Positions 1 through 7,635 of a stretch of 64,000 bases of DNA are shown piece by piece (position 1 is the first letter of the stretch; every line of letters starts with the position of its first letter). The position numbers were made by a program, and so were the translations under genes. The stretch covers positions 3,046 to 67,045 of the forward strand of contig CAZPQM010000010.1 in assembly GCA_964588995.1 (NCBI GenBank), read 5' to 3'. Below the pieces are notes generated by a model. The model was not told where the DNA came from and searched no databases. It saw only the letters and a list, made by a program, of their open reading frames with translations. Source of the stretch: CAZPQM01 sp964588995 (GTDB taxonomy: Bacteria; Pseudomonadota; Alphaproteobacteria; Rickettsiales; UBA8987).

Positions 1-285
1 CATGCGGACGAAACCGAAGGCCGCGCGCTTTACTTCACCCGCGCAACGGCGCCTTACGGTGAAGGCACGCTCTACCATCATATCGGACTCTATGCCTATC
101 GTCGCGATGCGCTCATGCGCTTTACCAAGCTGCCGCCAAGTAAGCTCGAGCAACGCGAGCGGCTGGAACAACTCCGTGCATTAGAAAACGGGATGAAGAT
201 TCATGTAGTGCGCGTGGATGAGGTGCCCCTCGGCGTCGATACCCCGGCTGATGTGGAAAAGGCCGAGGGGATGCTGCAAATATAG
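1..285 (+). CDS. kdsB: 3-deoxy-manno-octulosonate cytidylyltransferase, C-terminal part
   Basis: This is the last 94 codons of KdsB, which activates Kdo with CTP to give CMP-Kdo for lipopolysaccharide inner core synthesis in the cytoplasm. The reading frame is open from base 1 to the stop at 283-285, so the start lies outside the window. The C-terminal family signature is clear: an ALYFTRATAPY strand, the YHHIGLYAYRRDAL segment, the LPPSKLEQRERLEQLRALE helix and the closing GVDTPADVEKAE motif. The presence of KdsB implies a Gram-negative outer membrane with Kdo-containing LPS. A kinase gene follows 65 bases downstream on the same strand. The identification is firm; only the N-terminal half cannot be judged. 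Confidence 0.93.
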   Translation, partial: HADETEGRALYFTRATAPYGEGTLYHHIGLYAYRRDALMRFTKLPPSKLEQRERLEQLRALENGMKIHVVRVDEVPLGVDTPADVEKAEGMLQI

Positions 286-350
286 TTGTACTATGGACAG
301 TCCCGTAATCCCATGCTAGCAGTCTAATTTTTAATCTTGGAGGAGCATAG

Positions 351-1391
351 ATGACCCCCACCGAACCGATTGAGCACCAAATCCCAACGCCTGAGCTAGT
401 GGGGATTGGCCACGCGATTGTCGATATCCTTGCCTATAAGGATAAACGTTTTCTGGAAAATAACGGCTTTACGCTTGGCTCGATGCAGTTGATTGATGAC
501 GAGCAGGTGGCGAAGCTCACGCCGCTCATGGGCGCGGCAACAGAGTGTTCCGGCGGTTCTGCCGGCAACACCCTCGCCGGTTATGCCATGCTCGGCGGGC
601 ATGCGGCGTTTATCGGCAAGGTGCATAGCGACAAGATGGGCGAGATTTTCATTTCTGATATGGAGCGCGTCGGCGTGCATTATGCCGGGGTGAAGGAAAG
701 TACGGGCGCCCCCACCGCGCGCAGTCTGGTAATGGTCACCGAAGAACCCGACCCGTATGGCGGGCAACCGGATGTGGAACGCACGATGGCAACCTATCTC
801 GGGATTGCCGGTCAGTTGCGTGCAGAAGATATCGACGACGATGTGATAGCCTGCGCGGAAATCTTCTATATCGAGGGCTATCTCTGGGACGACGAAGCGA
901 CGAAAGACGCCATCCGTCACGCGATTGAGGTCGCGAAACAGAACAACACCAAGGTCGCCTTTACGCTCTCCGATCCGTTTTGCGTCGAGCGGCATCACGC
1001 GGAATTTCTCGAACTGGTGAAAGAGGATGTTGATATTCTGTTTGCGAATGAGCATGAAATCGAGGCGCTCATCGGCGAAGGCAGCGACTTGAAGAAAATC
1101 CTTCACCGCACCGGGCAGATGGTGGAAACCGCCGCCATTACCCGCTCGGAGCGGGGCTCGTATGTGGTGCATCAGGGCGAGGTACACGGTATCGATCCGG
1201 TAAAAGTTGACAGCGTGTTTGACGTAACCGGCGCGGGAGATCTCTATGCATCCGGCTTTCTTTACGGCTATATTAACGGCTTCGAGATGCCAAAAGCCGG
1301 GCGGCTTGCGAGCCTATGCGCCTCTGAAGTGATCCAGTATCTCGGCGGGCGACCGGTCACCAAACTGCCGAAATTGTTTGAACGGTTATGA
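351..1391 (+). CDS. PfkB-family carbohydrate/adenosine kinase
   Basis: A 346-residue ribokinase-superfamily enzyme that phosphorylates a sugar or nucleoside hydroxyl with ATP. The N-terminal family signature GGSAGNTLAGYAMLGG lies near residue 68, and the C-terminal PfkB signature DVTGAGDLYASGFLYG near residue 290 carries the catalytic Asp of GAGD. The overall sequence is closest to the adenosine kinase-like branch common in alphaproteobacteria, but the substrate cannot be fixed by eye. The start is supported by a strong Shine-Dalgarno sequence, GGAGGAG at 339-345, six bases before the ATG. It follows kdsB on the same strand. A repeat-flanked GIY-YIG gene begins shortly after its stop, so the original downstream neighbour was probably ampG. 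Confidence 0.85.
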   Translation: MTPTEPIEHQIPTPELVGIGHAIVDILAYKDKRFLENNGFTLGSMQLIDDEQVAKLTPLMGAATECSGGSAGNTLAGYAMLGGHAAFIGKVHSDKMGEIFISDMERVGVHYAGVKESTGAPTARSLVMVTEEPDPYGGQPDVERTMATYLGIAGQLRAEDIDDDVIACAEIFYIEGYLWDDEATKDAIRHAIEVAKQNNTKVAFTLSDPFCVERHHAEFLELVKEDVDILFANEHEIEALIGEGSDLKKILHRTGQMVETAAITRSERGSYVVHQGEVHGIDPVKVDSVFDVTGAGDLYASGFLYGYINGFEMPKAGRLASLCASEVIQYLGGRPVTKLPKLFERL

Positions 1392-1408
1392 TGCCTACCA
1401 CTTTTACT

Positions 1409-1767
1409 GTCATCCTGAGCGGAGAGCGTTTCGCTCGCAGTCGAAGGATCTTATGAAACAGTATTATGTATATATTCTTACCAATTATGCGTGTACCGTT
1501 CTGTATACGGGGGTCACTAACAATTTAGAACGAAGAATGTTGGAGCATATCCAGAAACGTGTTCCAGGTTTTACTCAAAAATACAATGTAACCCGCTTGG
1601 TATACTTTGAAGATAGCGTAAGTATTGAAGCTGCGCTTGCCCGGGAAAAACAAATTAAAGGATGGACACGCAAAAAGAAAATCGCCCTGATTGAAGGGGT
1701 TAATCCGAACTGGGATGATTTGACTGCAACGTGGTTTAAAGATTCTTCGGCTACGCCTCAGAATGAC
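1409..1767 (+). mobile_element. Split palindromic repeat carrying a GIY-YIG gene
   Basis: The left arm at 1409-1452 begins GTCATCCTGAGC and ends AGTCGAAGGATCTT. The right arm at 1739-1767 reads, on the opposite strand, GTCATTCTGAGGCGTAGCC followed by GAAGAATCTT. The two arms are therefore an imperfect inverted repeat, of the same family as the palindrome inside the glycosyltransferase gene at 31033-31127. The nuclease ATG follows directly after the left arm and its last residues are encoded by the right arm. The structure is visible in the sequence; that it moves as a unit is inference. Confidence 0.6.
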
Positions 1768-1788
1768 AAGATGGAAGAGTACGCATGA
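1453..1788 (+). CDS. GIY-YIG family endonuclease-like protein
   Basis: A 111-residue protein with a single GIY-YIG nuclease fold of the UvrC/Slx1-like stand-alone type. Family features are YYVYILTN at residues 4-11 (the GIY equivalent), LYTGVTNNLERRMLEH (YIG equivalent and the following Arg-containing helix), GFTQKYNVTRLVYFE, and the closing AREKQIKGWTRKKKIALIE helix with NPNWDDL. An upstream ATG at 1378 is in frame, but it would translate the repeat arm and overlap the kinase gene, so the start at 1453 is preferred. The C-terminal tail after NPNWDDL is written by the right repeat arm. The stop overlaps the ampG start in an ATGA. Small proteins of this type are often found as dispersed copies; the substrate is unknown. 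Confidence 0.8.
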   Translation: MKQYYVYILTNYACTVLYTGVTNNLERRMLEHIQKRVPGFTQKYNVTRLVYFEDSVSIEAALAREKQIKGWTRKKKIALIEGVNPNWDDLTATWFKDSSATPQNDKMEEYA

Positions 1789-3161
1789 CCGGCTTTGGTG
1801 CCTATCTGAAACCGAAACTGATCGTCGTGCTGCTGCTCGGCTTTTCGAGCGGTTTGCCGCGGCTGCTGATTGCTTCTACCTTAAGTGCGTGGCTTTCGGA
1901 TAGCAATATTGAGCGTGCAGCGATCGGACTGTTTGCCTATGTTTCCCTGCCGTACAGCTTCAATTTTCTTTGGGCACCGTTTATCGATAATCTGCGCTTG
2001 CCGCTCTTTTCAAGGCTGGGTCGGCGCGTTGGCTGGGGTATTTTTGCGCAAATGATGGTCGCAGGCAGCCTGATCTGGCTCGGTCTTAGTGACCCGGCGA
2101 TAGCGCCCGCGATGACGGCGCTAGCCGCACTATCGGTCGCGTTCTTCTCCGCCTCGCAGGATGTGGTGATTGATGCCTACCGGACGGAGTATCTCGAAAG
2201 CGCCTATTACGGGCAGGGGGCGGCCAATGCGGTGTTCGGCTATCGGCTCGGGATGCTGGTAGCGGGTGCGGGTGCGCTCTTTTTCGCCGATCATATTCCG
2301 TGGACGCAGGTCTATTTCATCATGGCGGCCTTCATGCTGGTTGGTATGATTACGCTGCTGCTGTCGGGTGAGCCGATAGTTGCAACGTCATCGCCTGAAT
2401 CGCACAGCGATTCTAGGGCGATCTCCACCAACGCAGCACATGATTCCCCTAGAATTGCCACTGGCAATTCAGGGAATGACGTTAAAGCAAACTTCTTCCA
2501 CCATGCCGTGATTGAGCCATTTACCGAGTTCGCCCGTGCGCATCCGCATTGGTTGCTGATTCTACTGCTGATCGCCTTCTACCGTATGCCGGACGGGTTT
2601 ATCGGCTTTATGGCGACGCCCTTTATGCTGGATATCGGCTTTAGCAAAACCGAGGTGGCGAGCATCAGCAAACTCTACGGCTTTATCGCGATGACGATCG
2701 GCACGATTGCAGGCGGGGCGCTGGTCGGTAAATGGGGGCTATGGCGCGCCTTGTTCTGGTTCGGCATCATGCAGGTGCTCGCCAATCTGTCGTATCTGTT
2801 GCTGGCTAGCTATGGCGCAGAGATCGCGTTGTTGATGGTAACGATTTCACTCGATCAGCTGGCAGGCGGTCTGGTGACCGCTGCTGCGATTGCCTATATG
2901 ATGAAGCTCTGCGATCCGCGCTTTACCGCGACGCAATATGCATTGCTGGCAAGCCTTGCCTCCCTTGCGAGCATATTGCTTGCCGGTGCGGCCGGTTGGG
3001 TCGCCGATCAGTATGGCTGGCCGGCGATGTTCAGCCTGTCGGCCTTTATGGGCCTGCCCGCGCTCGCGCTCCTGCTGCGGTTGAAGGGGCATGTGTCATT
3101 TGAAACGCCAGACAAAGCTGAAGGTGAGGAAGCGCGCATCGTCAATCGGGATAACGGTTAA
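1785..3161 (+). CDS. ampG: AmpG-family muropeptide permease (MFS)
   Basis: A 458-residue major facilitator superfamily protein with about twelve membrane segments. AmpG imports GlcNAc-anhydroMurNAc peptides from the periplasm for peptidoglycan recycling. Family-typical pieces are LLLGFSSGLPRLL near the N-terminus, FSASQDVVIDAYRTE in the first half and FYRMPDGFIGFMATPF after the central loop. Residues 200-233, in the cytoplasmic loop between the two six-helix halves, are encoded by a palindromic element (2384-2483) that does not look like ordinary AmpG sequence, yet the reading frame is kept. The start overlaps the stop of the GIY-YIG gene, suggesting translational coupling. It fits functionally with the L,D-transpeptidase and DUF882 genes a few kilobases on. 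Confidence 0.9.
   Translation: MTGFGAYLKPKLIVVLLLGFSSGLPRLLIASTLSAWLSDSNIERAAIGLFAYVSLPYSFNFLWAPFIDNLRLPLFSRLGRRVGWGIFAQMMVAGSLIWLGLSDPAIAPAMTALAALSVAFFSASQDVVIDAYRTEYLESAYYGQGAANAVFGYRLGMLVAGAGALFFADHIPWTQVYFIMAAFMLVGMITLLLSGEPIVATSSPESHSDSRAISTNAAHDSPRIATGNSGNDVKANFFHHAVIEPFTEFARAHPHWLLILLLIAFYRMPDGFIGFMATPFMLDIGFSKTEVASISKLYGFIAMTIGTIAGGALVGKWGLWRALFWFGIMQVLANLSYLLLASYGAEIALLMVTISLDQLAGGLVTAAAIAYMMKLCDPRFTATQYALLASLASLASILLAGAAGWVADQYGWPAMFSLSAFMGLPALALLLRLKGHVSFETPDKAEGEEARIVNRDNG
2384..2483. repeat. Palindromic element in frame inside ampG
   Basis: About 100 bases with inverted-repeat arms: the left arm begins AACGTCATCGCCTGAATCG and the right arm, read on the opposite strand, begins AACGTCATTCCCTGAATTG. 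Each arm also folds on itself (GAATCGCACAGCGATTC on the left, GAATTGCCAGTGGCAATTC on the right), giving a branched hairpin. It adds about 33 residues rich in Ser, Asn and Asp to the central loop of AmpG without a frameshift or stop. Confidence 0.75.
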
Positions 3162-3184
3162 GCGTTTATAACGTCAACGCGAAC

Positions 3185-3300
3185 GCTGTGCCGCGATCTC
3201 GGGCCGCAGCATTTCGCAAGAGATTGCCACGCGGCTTTGTCACTCGCAATGACAGACAACGGGTCATTCTGAAGACCGGAAGATCCGTTGCCGTAACTGC
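3185..3300. repeat. Intergenic palindromic repeat cluster
   Basis: The gap between ampG and the convergent phoB gene holds repeat-like DNA. The part AGATTGCCACGCGGCTTTG followed by TCACTCGCAATGACA is a member of the dispersed repeat also present at 15797-15822 (GAGATTGCTTCGTCG...CTCCTCGCAATGACG). A second part, GGTCATTCTGAAGACCGGAA followed by GATCC, resembles half of the GTCATYCTGA...GGATCTT family. No gene is visible here. Confidence 0.5.
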
Positions 3301-3351
3301 TATGAAGCTCCTCAGATCAAGCCCGGAGAAAACAATCAATAAGAAAAATAA

Positions 3352-4062
3352 TTACGCCTTATCCAGCATGTAGCCTTTACCGCGCACAGTCTGGATGAGG
3401 TTTTCCAGCGGCTCATGGACTTTGGCGAGGGCTTTCCGCAAGCGACGAATATGAACATCCACCGTGCGGTCTTCCACATAGACGTCTGTTCCCCAGACAG
3501 TATCGAGCAAATGCTCGCGCGTGAACGCTTTTCCGGGATGTTCCATCAGGTAGGTTAGAAGACGGAACTCGGTTGGGCCAATGTGAATCGGCTGCTCCTG
3601 AAAACTTACGATGCAGCGGTTCATATCAGCCTTCAAGCCTTCAAAATAAAGCTCCCCGGTGGTCAGTGACGGGCGCGTTCGCCGCAGGACGGCTTTAATC
3701 CGCGCGGTCAGTTCTTTCGGTGAAAACGGCTTTACGATGTAATCATCGGCACCGGTATCGAGCCCCAAGAGCTTGTCATGCTCCTCACCGCGTGCGGTCA
3801 GCATAATCACGGGAATCGATTGCCAGTTATCATGCGCGCGGATGTTTTCGAGCACCTCCATGCCGGACATTTCCGGCAGCATCCAGTCCAGCACGATAAG
3901 ATCAGGCACTTTTTCCTGCACCTGAAACAAGCCTTCCTGACCAGTTTCGGCAAGGCGAATGCTAAAACCCTCTTTTTCGAGATTATATTGCAACAGCAGG
4001 CTGATTGGCTCCTCATCCTCAACGACGAGAATATCCACTTTCATGTTGCTTGCTTTAGCCAT
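3352..4062 (-). CDS. phoB: PhoB-like OmpR-family response regulator
   Basis: A 236-residue two-domain regulator. The receiver domain (about residues 7-120) shows the acidic pocket VVEDEE, the phosphoacceptor Asp in LDWMLPEMSG, the conserved IMLTARGEE switch Thr, and the Lys of YIVKPFSP. The winged-helix DNA-binding domain follows, with IGPTEFRLLTYLMEHPGKAFTREHLLD and VDVHIRRLRKAL, very close to PhoB. PhoB activates phosphate-starvation genes when phosphorylated by PhoR; no phoR, phoU or pst gene lies next to it here, so the role is inferred from sequence similarity alone. The start at 4062 (MAKAS) is chosen because the frame further upstream has no family resemblance; a second ATG at 4044 is also possible. 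Its 3' end faces the end of ampG. Confidence 0.85.
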   Translation of the reverse strand: MAKASNMKVDILVVEDEEPISLLLQYNLEKEGFSIRLAETGQEGLFQVQEKVPDLIVLDWMLPEMSGMEVLENIRAHDNWQSIPVIMLTARGEEHDKLLGLDTGADDYIVKPFSPKELTARIKAVLRRTRPSLTTGELYFEGLKADMNRCIVSFQEQPIHIGPTEFRLLTYLMEHPGKAFTREHLLDTVWGTDVYVEDRTVDVHIRRLRKALAKVHEPLENLIQTVRGKGYMLDKA

Positions 4063-4110
4063 AGATAAAAGTGTACGGCAATTCTCAGACTGCAAGCAAG
4101 TATAAAGTCG

Positions 4111-4527
4111 CTAACGTACGAGTATAAAACCGAATTGGGCAAGTATGACTGCGGCCAGAATCAACATGGGAAATAACGTCAGCTGCATACCGCGCATACG
4201 AAATGTGCTGACATTTTGTAAGGCGTTATTATCTATTTTTTCCGCTTTCAAAAAGGCATAAGCATGAAAAATGCGGCCGAGTAGAAATGCGAACGCAAGG
4301 ATGGCAAGTGCCGGCGAAGAAAAGCCATTCACCTCAGCTAATAGCAGCAGGATGGCAAAGAGCGGTGTATACTCCCCGAAATTTGCCTGTGCGCGTATAC
4401 GTTGCTGTAAATACAGCTCATTATTATCCAGAATCGGCACTTGTAGCTTGCGCCGAGCCTTAATCACCTGCAGTGAAAGAAACACATACATGAACACAAA
4501 TAGGGGAATAAAAAGTGAACTTACCAT
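4111..4527 (-). CDS. MAPEG-family membrane protein
   Basis: A 138-residue integral membrane protein with about four helices, matching the MAPEG family (membrane-associated proteins in eicosanoid and glutathione metabolism), whose bacterial members are mostly uncharacterised or glutathione-transferase-like. Diagnostic pieces are QRIRAQANFGEYTPLFAILLLLAE, followed by GRIFHAYAF, where the conserved Arg-Ala-Asn/Glu-Pro and Gly-Arg-His positions are all present. The ATG at 4527 is preceded by a good Shine-Dalgarno AGGAG seven bases upstream. It is 12 bases downstream of the end of the large membrane protein on the same strand, so the two are probably cotranscribed. Substrate and reaction cannot be told. 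Confidence 0.8.
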   Translation of the reverse strand: MVSSLFIPLFVFMYVFLSLQVIKARRKLQVPILDNNELYLQQRIRAQANFGEYTPLFAILLLLAEVNGFSSPALAILAFAFLLGRIFHAYAFLKAEKIDNNALQNVSTFRMRGMQLTLFPMLILAAVILAQFGFILVR

Positions 4528-4539
4528 GATTATCTCCTG

Positions 4540-5964
4540 CTAAAATAACCCGCGCAACCGATCCCTAAGGCCCTCAACATTGCGGTCGATACGGCCTTTA
4601 TACCGGTCCAGCATATTCTGTTGGAATTCTTTAAGACTTTTCGGATCTACATCGGCTTTGAAGGTGGGCATCTGCCCGTAATAGCTCGGATGCGACGACA
4701 GATGCTCCGCTGCTACGGTGAAAACGGGGAAGCCGGGGATGAGGGTCACCTCTTCCAGTCGGAGCGACTTGACGACCCAGGCGGCGTGCGGTGCAAGTAG
4801 ATCGTAGTTCGCATCCCGCAACAGGCGGATGACTTCCGGGGACGTGCCTTGCTCCGCTTCCATCCGGTCTATCGCGGTGGGAGCCACCTGCTCATAGCGT
4901 TTCAGCCATCCTTTGAAATCCTCCGCGCGCTGTTTGAGCGCCTGTATATAATCATAATAAGCGCGCACATCACCCATCCGGAACTCGGTCGACGGAAGGC
5001 TAAGCCCTTTGCGTTCGCGCTCCTGCGCTTCAGCGGCTGCCTGAGTACGCGGCGTATCCATCGCCGCGCGGAATACAGAAACATCATCCAACACCACCCG
5101 CCCGCGTAAGAGCTCATAGAGGGAGAGGTCGGCCGATATACGGTAGGCATCAAAGATATTAAATTCCGGCTTTTGTGGGTCGGCAATCAACAGGTCTTTG
5201 ACGTGCAGGCTGCCAAAGATCAGCGAAACATCCACCGAGGAGACGTTCACTTCGCTTTGCGCAATCGAAGACAGCGCGATCTCAATCGAGCGTTTCGCGA
5301 TCCGATCCGCAGTAAACATGTAGATTACGCTTATGATCACGAACGCACAGAGCGCTCCGAATATACGCATGACCGCAAACAGCCCGGGATATTGATAGGC
5401 CTGATCAATTCCCTCACGCTCATCTAAGATGAACCGGAGCAGCGAGCCTATCGCCGGTTTTTCGAGCAGTTTAGCAAGTTTGGCGTCGGCTTCGCTACCA
5501 TATTCTATGACGCTACCTACGCGCCGCAGCAGACCAGCGCCCAGCATCGCGAGCAAAAGCCCGCCTATCAGCATAATCGGCACACTTCCGGCAAGTGCAT
5601 AAACATGTAAATCCATCAATGCGAGCACCGGCTTCGTACTCGCATAGGTTACGAATTCCGCATAGGGCGTCTCCCGCATCATCCATTGCCCGATGCCATG
5701 CGTAACAGGGGCAAGCGCCAGCTTGCAGATCAACCCCAGACTGTAGCTCAGGGCAAACAGCATGCCGTTCACATTCAGAAACAAAAACAGCATGAACAGG
5801 AGGACAACCGTCGCATTCAAGCCCGGGGTCATCCCCGCGGCAAAGCCAAGAAAGATGGCACCGAACAGTTGCGTGTAGGTATGCCCACCGCGAAGCACTT
5901 TGAGCAATTCAATGCCATTACGGATGGCGAAAGACACAAGAGAAAACAGGGATCTAACGGCCAT
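4540..5964 (-). CDS. Fused TIGR03546-like / TIGR03545-like membrane protein
   Basis: A 474-residue protein of unknown function that appears to join two families usually encoded by neighbouring genes. The N-terminal ~165 residues carry several membrane helices and the pattern GFAAGMTPGLNATVVLLFML, PVTHGIGQWMM and LAGSVPIMLIGGLL, as in TIGR03546 proteins. After a charged linker comes a single membrane helix and then an AsmA-like stretch (ADRIAKRSIEIALSSIAQ, VKDLLIADPQKPEFNIFDA, LLRGRVVLDDVSVF) as in TIGR03545. The rest is a charged, helix-rich region ending in RDRLRGLF. The open frame extends further upstream, but the ATG at 5964 begins the recognisable protein and overlaps the stop of the small lipoprotein gene by 11 bases. 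The family assignment is from memory of the families, so moderate confidence. Confidence 0.65.
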   Translation of the reverse strand: MAVRSLFSLVSFAIRNGIELLKVLRGGHTYTQLFGAIFLGFAAGMTPGLNATVVLLFMLFLFLNVNGMLFALSYSLGLICKLALAPVTHGIGQWMMRETPYAEFVTYASTKPVLALMDLHVYALAGSVPIMLIGGLLLAMLGAGLLRRVGSVIEYGSEADAKLAKLLEKPAIGSLLRFILDEREGIDQAYQYPGLFAVMRIFGALCAFVIISVIYMFTADRIAKRSIEIALSSIAQSEVNVSSVDVSLIFGSLHVKDLLIADPQKPEFNIFDAYRISADLSLYELLRGRVVLDDVSVFRAAMDTPRTQAAAEAQERERKGLSLPSTEFRMGDVRAYYDYIQALKQRAEDFKGWLKRYEQVAPTAIDRMEAEQGTSPEVIRLLRDANYDLLAPHAAWVVKSLRLEEVTLIPGFPVFTVAAEHLSSHPSYYGQMPTFKADVDPKSLKEFQQNMLDRYKGRIDRNVEGLRDRLRGLF

Positions 5965-6196
5965 AGAGTCGGTAATCTTCGCGGATACGTTCCTGCTGCT
6001 CGAGCGTACGGTTGATATCGCGCTCAGTGGCCCGCATCTGCTCCCATTGGCGGCGCTCCAACTCGCGGATGCAATTGCTAAAGGCGGCAGTGCCTTCGCT
6101 GAAGCCGCGTTGCTCGCACGTAGCGTGATTTTGCTCGTCCAGCGTGGCGGAACAGGCAGCAAGCAGCGCTAAAATGAGGAAACTGAAATACTTCAT
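5954..6196 (-). CDS. Small predicted lipoprotein
   Basis: An 80-residue protein starting MKYFSFLILALLAACSATLDEQ. The first 15 residues form a lipoprotein signal with the lipobox LLAAC, so the mature protein would begin with a lipidated Cys at residue 15. The remainder is a charged helix (CIRELERRQWEQMRATERDINRTLEQQERI) likely to be coiled or periplasmic. The frame is open to 6271, but the earlier Met is not followed by a signal peptide, so the start at 6196 is used. It overlaps the next gene by 11 bases and is probably cotranscribed with it. No family is recognised. Confidence 0.65.
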   Translation of the reverse strand: MKYFSFLILALLAACSATLDEQNHATCEQRGFSEGTAAFSNCIRELERRQWEQMRATERDINRTLEQQERIREDYRLYGR

Positions 6197-6239
6197 AGCG
6201 CGGAGTATAACGCAGAACGATAGCCGATTGAAACGGAAA

Positions 6240-6590
6240 TTATTTGCTGCGGCTGTCTTTGACCGAAACATGCTCCGCGAAAAGCGATAGCGCCTCAGGC
6301 TTGATCAGCTCGCAGGTGACGGAGTCTGCCAGCTCGTCTTTCAACACGAAATCGAGCACGAAATCCATAAGCTTTTCAATCAGCACGAATTCAGTTTCAT
6401 TGACCGCTTCCACCAGTGATTTGGTGAGTTCGCAGTAATCGAGCGTATCGTTAATATCGTCACTTGCCTTTGCTTTGCTGCTATCCATCTCAATCCACAA
6501 ATTGATCAGGATCGGCTGACGGCGGTGGCGCTCATGCGTATAAAGCCCGATAACGGGCTGAGTGCGGATATGTTTGAGAGAAATTTGCAT
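6240..6590 (-). CDS. folB: Dihydroneopterin aldolase family protein
   Basis: A 116-residue protein of the FolB/FolX tunnelling fold. FolB cleaves 7,8-dihydroneopterin to 6-hydroxymethyl-dihydropterin and glycolaldehyde in folate synthesis. Visible family features are the N-terminal strand with IGLYTHERHRRQPILINLWIE, the DDINDTLDYCELTKSLVEAV segment with the substrate-pocket Asp-Tyr, the LIEKLMDFVLDFVL helix, and the C-terminal KPEAL that supplies the catalytic Lys. The adjacent upstream gene on the same strand encodes a pteridine-reductase-like SDR, supporting a pterin role. A FolX-like epimerase activity on dihydroneopterin triphosphate is the alternative. Confidence 0.82.
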   Translation of the reverse strand: MQISLKHIRTQPVIGLYTHERHRRQPILINLWIEMDSSKAKASDDINDTLDYCELTKSLVEAVNETEFVLIEKLMDFVLDFVLKDELADSVTCELIKPEALSLFAEHVSVKDSRSK

Positions 6591-6619
6591 GAGGTCTTCT
6601 TTTTGGTTGATGAGGGTGA

Positions 6620-7336
6620 TTAGAGCAGGTGGTCGCCGTTATCAAGGAAGATACAGCCACCGGTCATGGCGCGCTGGTGCAGCAGAAAGGTAATCGTCTC
6701 TGCAATATGTTCCAGCTTGACCACATTATTAAGCGGTGAGCGTTTAATACGCGTTTCGATATATTCAGGTTTAATATTATCGTTAAATTCAGTCATTCCA
6801 AGCGCAATACCATTTACGCGAATTTTCGGTGCGAGTGAGCGAGCCGCCATTTCATTAATCGCGAACAGGGTCTTTTTTGAGAGCAGGTAAGGCACATAGC
6901 GCTCGGTCACGCGGGTAATATAGGTATCGATGATGTTGATCACCGCCCCGTCCTCCGTCTGCTTTGCCATCGCCTGCATGAGGAAGAACGGTGCCTTGGC
7001 ATGGATCGCCATATTCTGATCGAACTTACTTTCATCGGTATCCTCAAATCGGTCCGGCTCAAAAATCGAAGCATTATTGATCAGCACATCGACAGGGCCG
7101 AGCGCGTCATTAATGCGAGGGATTAGGGCGAGTGTTTCGTCATTATCGAACAGATTCGCCTGAAAAACTTCCACACGGCGGCCGGTCTCGGTGCTAACTT
7201 GCTCCGCAACGTCTTTCGCGCTCTCTTCTCCACGGTAATAATGCAAGGCAAGGTCATAACCCTGTTTAGCCAAATGGGTTGCCACCCCACTGCCGATACG
7301 GCCAGAGGCGCCTGTTATGAGTACGGTTGAAGTCAT
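6620..7336 (-). CDS. FolM-like short-chain dehydrogenase (pteridine reductase type)
   Basis: A 238-residue classical SDR. The cofactor motif is TGASGRIG; the Arg after the Gly-rich turn (TGxxxRIG) is typical of the pteridine reductase/FolM group and of NADPH preference. The NNAS motif is at about residue 88, and the catalytic Tyr-Lys pair lies in YLLSK near residue 153. The stretch GCIFLDNGDHLL closes the protein. FolM reduces dihydromonapterin or dihydrofolate; its placement 29 bases upstream of folB on the same strand fits a pterin cofactor pathway. Substrate specificity is inferred from motif and neighbour, not shown. Confidence 0.78.
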   Translation of the reverse strand: MTSTVLITGASGRIGSGVATHLAKQGYDLALHYYRGEESAKDVAEQVSTETGRRVEVFQANLFDNDETLALIPRINDALGPVDVLINNASIFEPDRFEDTDESKFDQNMAIHAKAPFFLMQAMAKQTEDGAVINIIDTYITRVTERYVPYLLSKKTLFAINEMAARSLAPKIRVNGIALGMTEFNDNIKPEYIETRIKRSPLNNVVKLEHIAETITFLLHQRAMTGGCIFLDNGDHLL

Positions 7337-7383
7337 AGCGGCTCTGCATAGCAGAGTTTGCAGCCAGAGTCATGCAATAATCC

Positions 7384-7635
7384 TCAGTAATGATAACGAC
7401 AGGCGGCAATATAGCGCATATCTTTATCCGGTTATAGATAAGCCGGTGTTTTTTATCGATACGACGAGACCAGTAGCGCTCCATTGGTATTTCAGCGGTT
7501 CCGGACTACCAGTACCTTCTAAAGGCTGGCGGAGTGTTTCCTTAATAAGTGCGTTAATGCGCTTGAGCATTTTTTATCGGTCTGTTGCCAATAAAGATAT
7601 TCCTCCCGTGCATGGCTTGACCAAACGAGATTCAT
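7384..7635 (-). pseudogene. yoeB: YoeB/Txe-type toxin, frameshifted remnant
   Basis: Reading the minus strand from the ATG at 7635 gives MNLVWSSHAREEYLYWQQTDKK, then a one-base loss in an A-run shifts the frame. The next frame gives MLKRINALIKETLRQPLEG and TGSPEPLKYQWS. A second one-base loss leads to YWSRRIDKKHRLIYN, and a third to DKDMRYIAACRYHY and a stop at 7384. Joined, these pieces rebuild a complete YoeB mRNA interferase, including the conserved YWSRRI and C-terminal CRYHY. YoeB cleaves mRNA at the ribosome and is held by the YefM antitoxin. Three separate -1 shifts make it non-functional unless the assembly is in error. Confidence 0.8.

Noticed and set aside
396..1187. Antisense 263-residue frame opposite the PfkB kinase
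   Set aside because: The kinase on the plus strand is a clear family member with a strong ribosome site; the antisense product resembles nothing.
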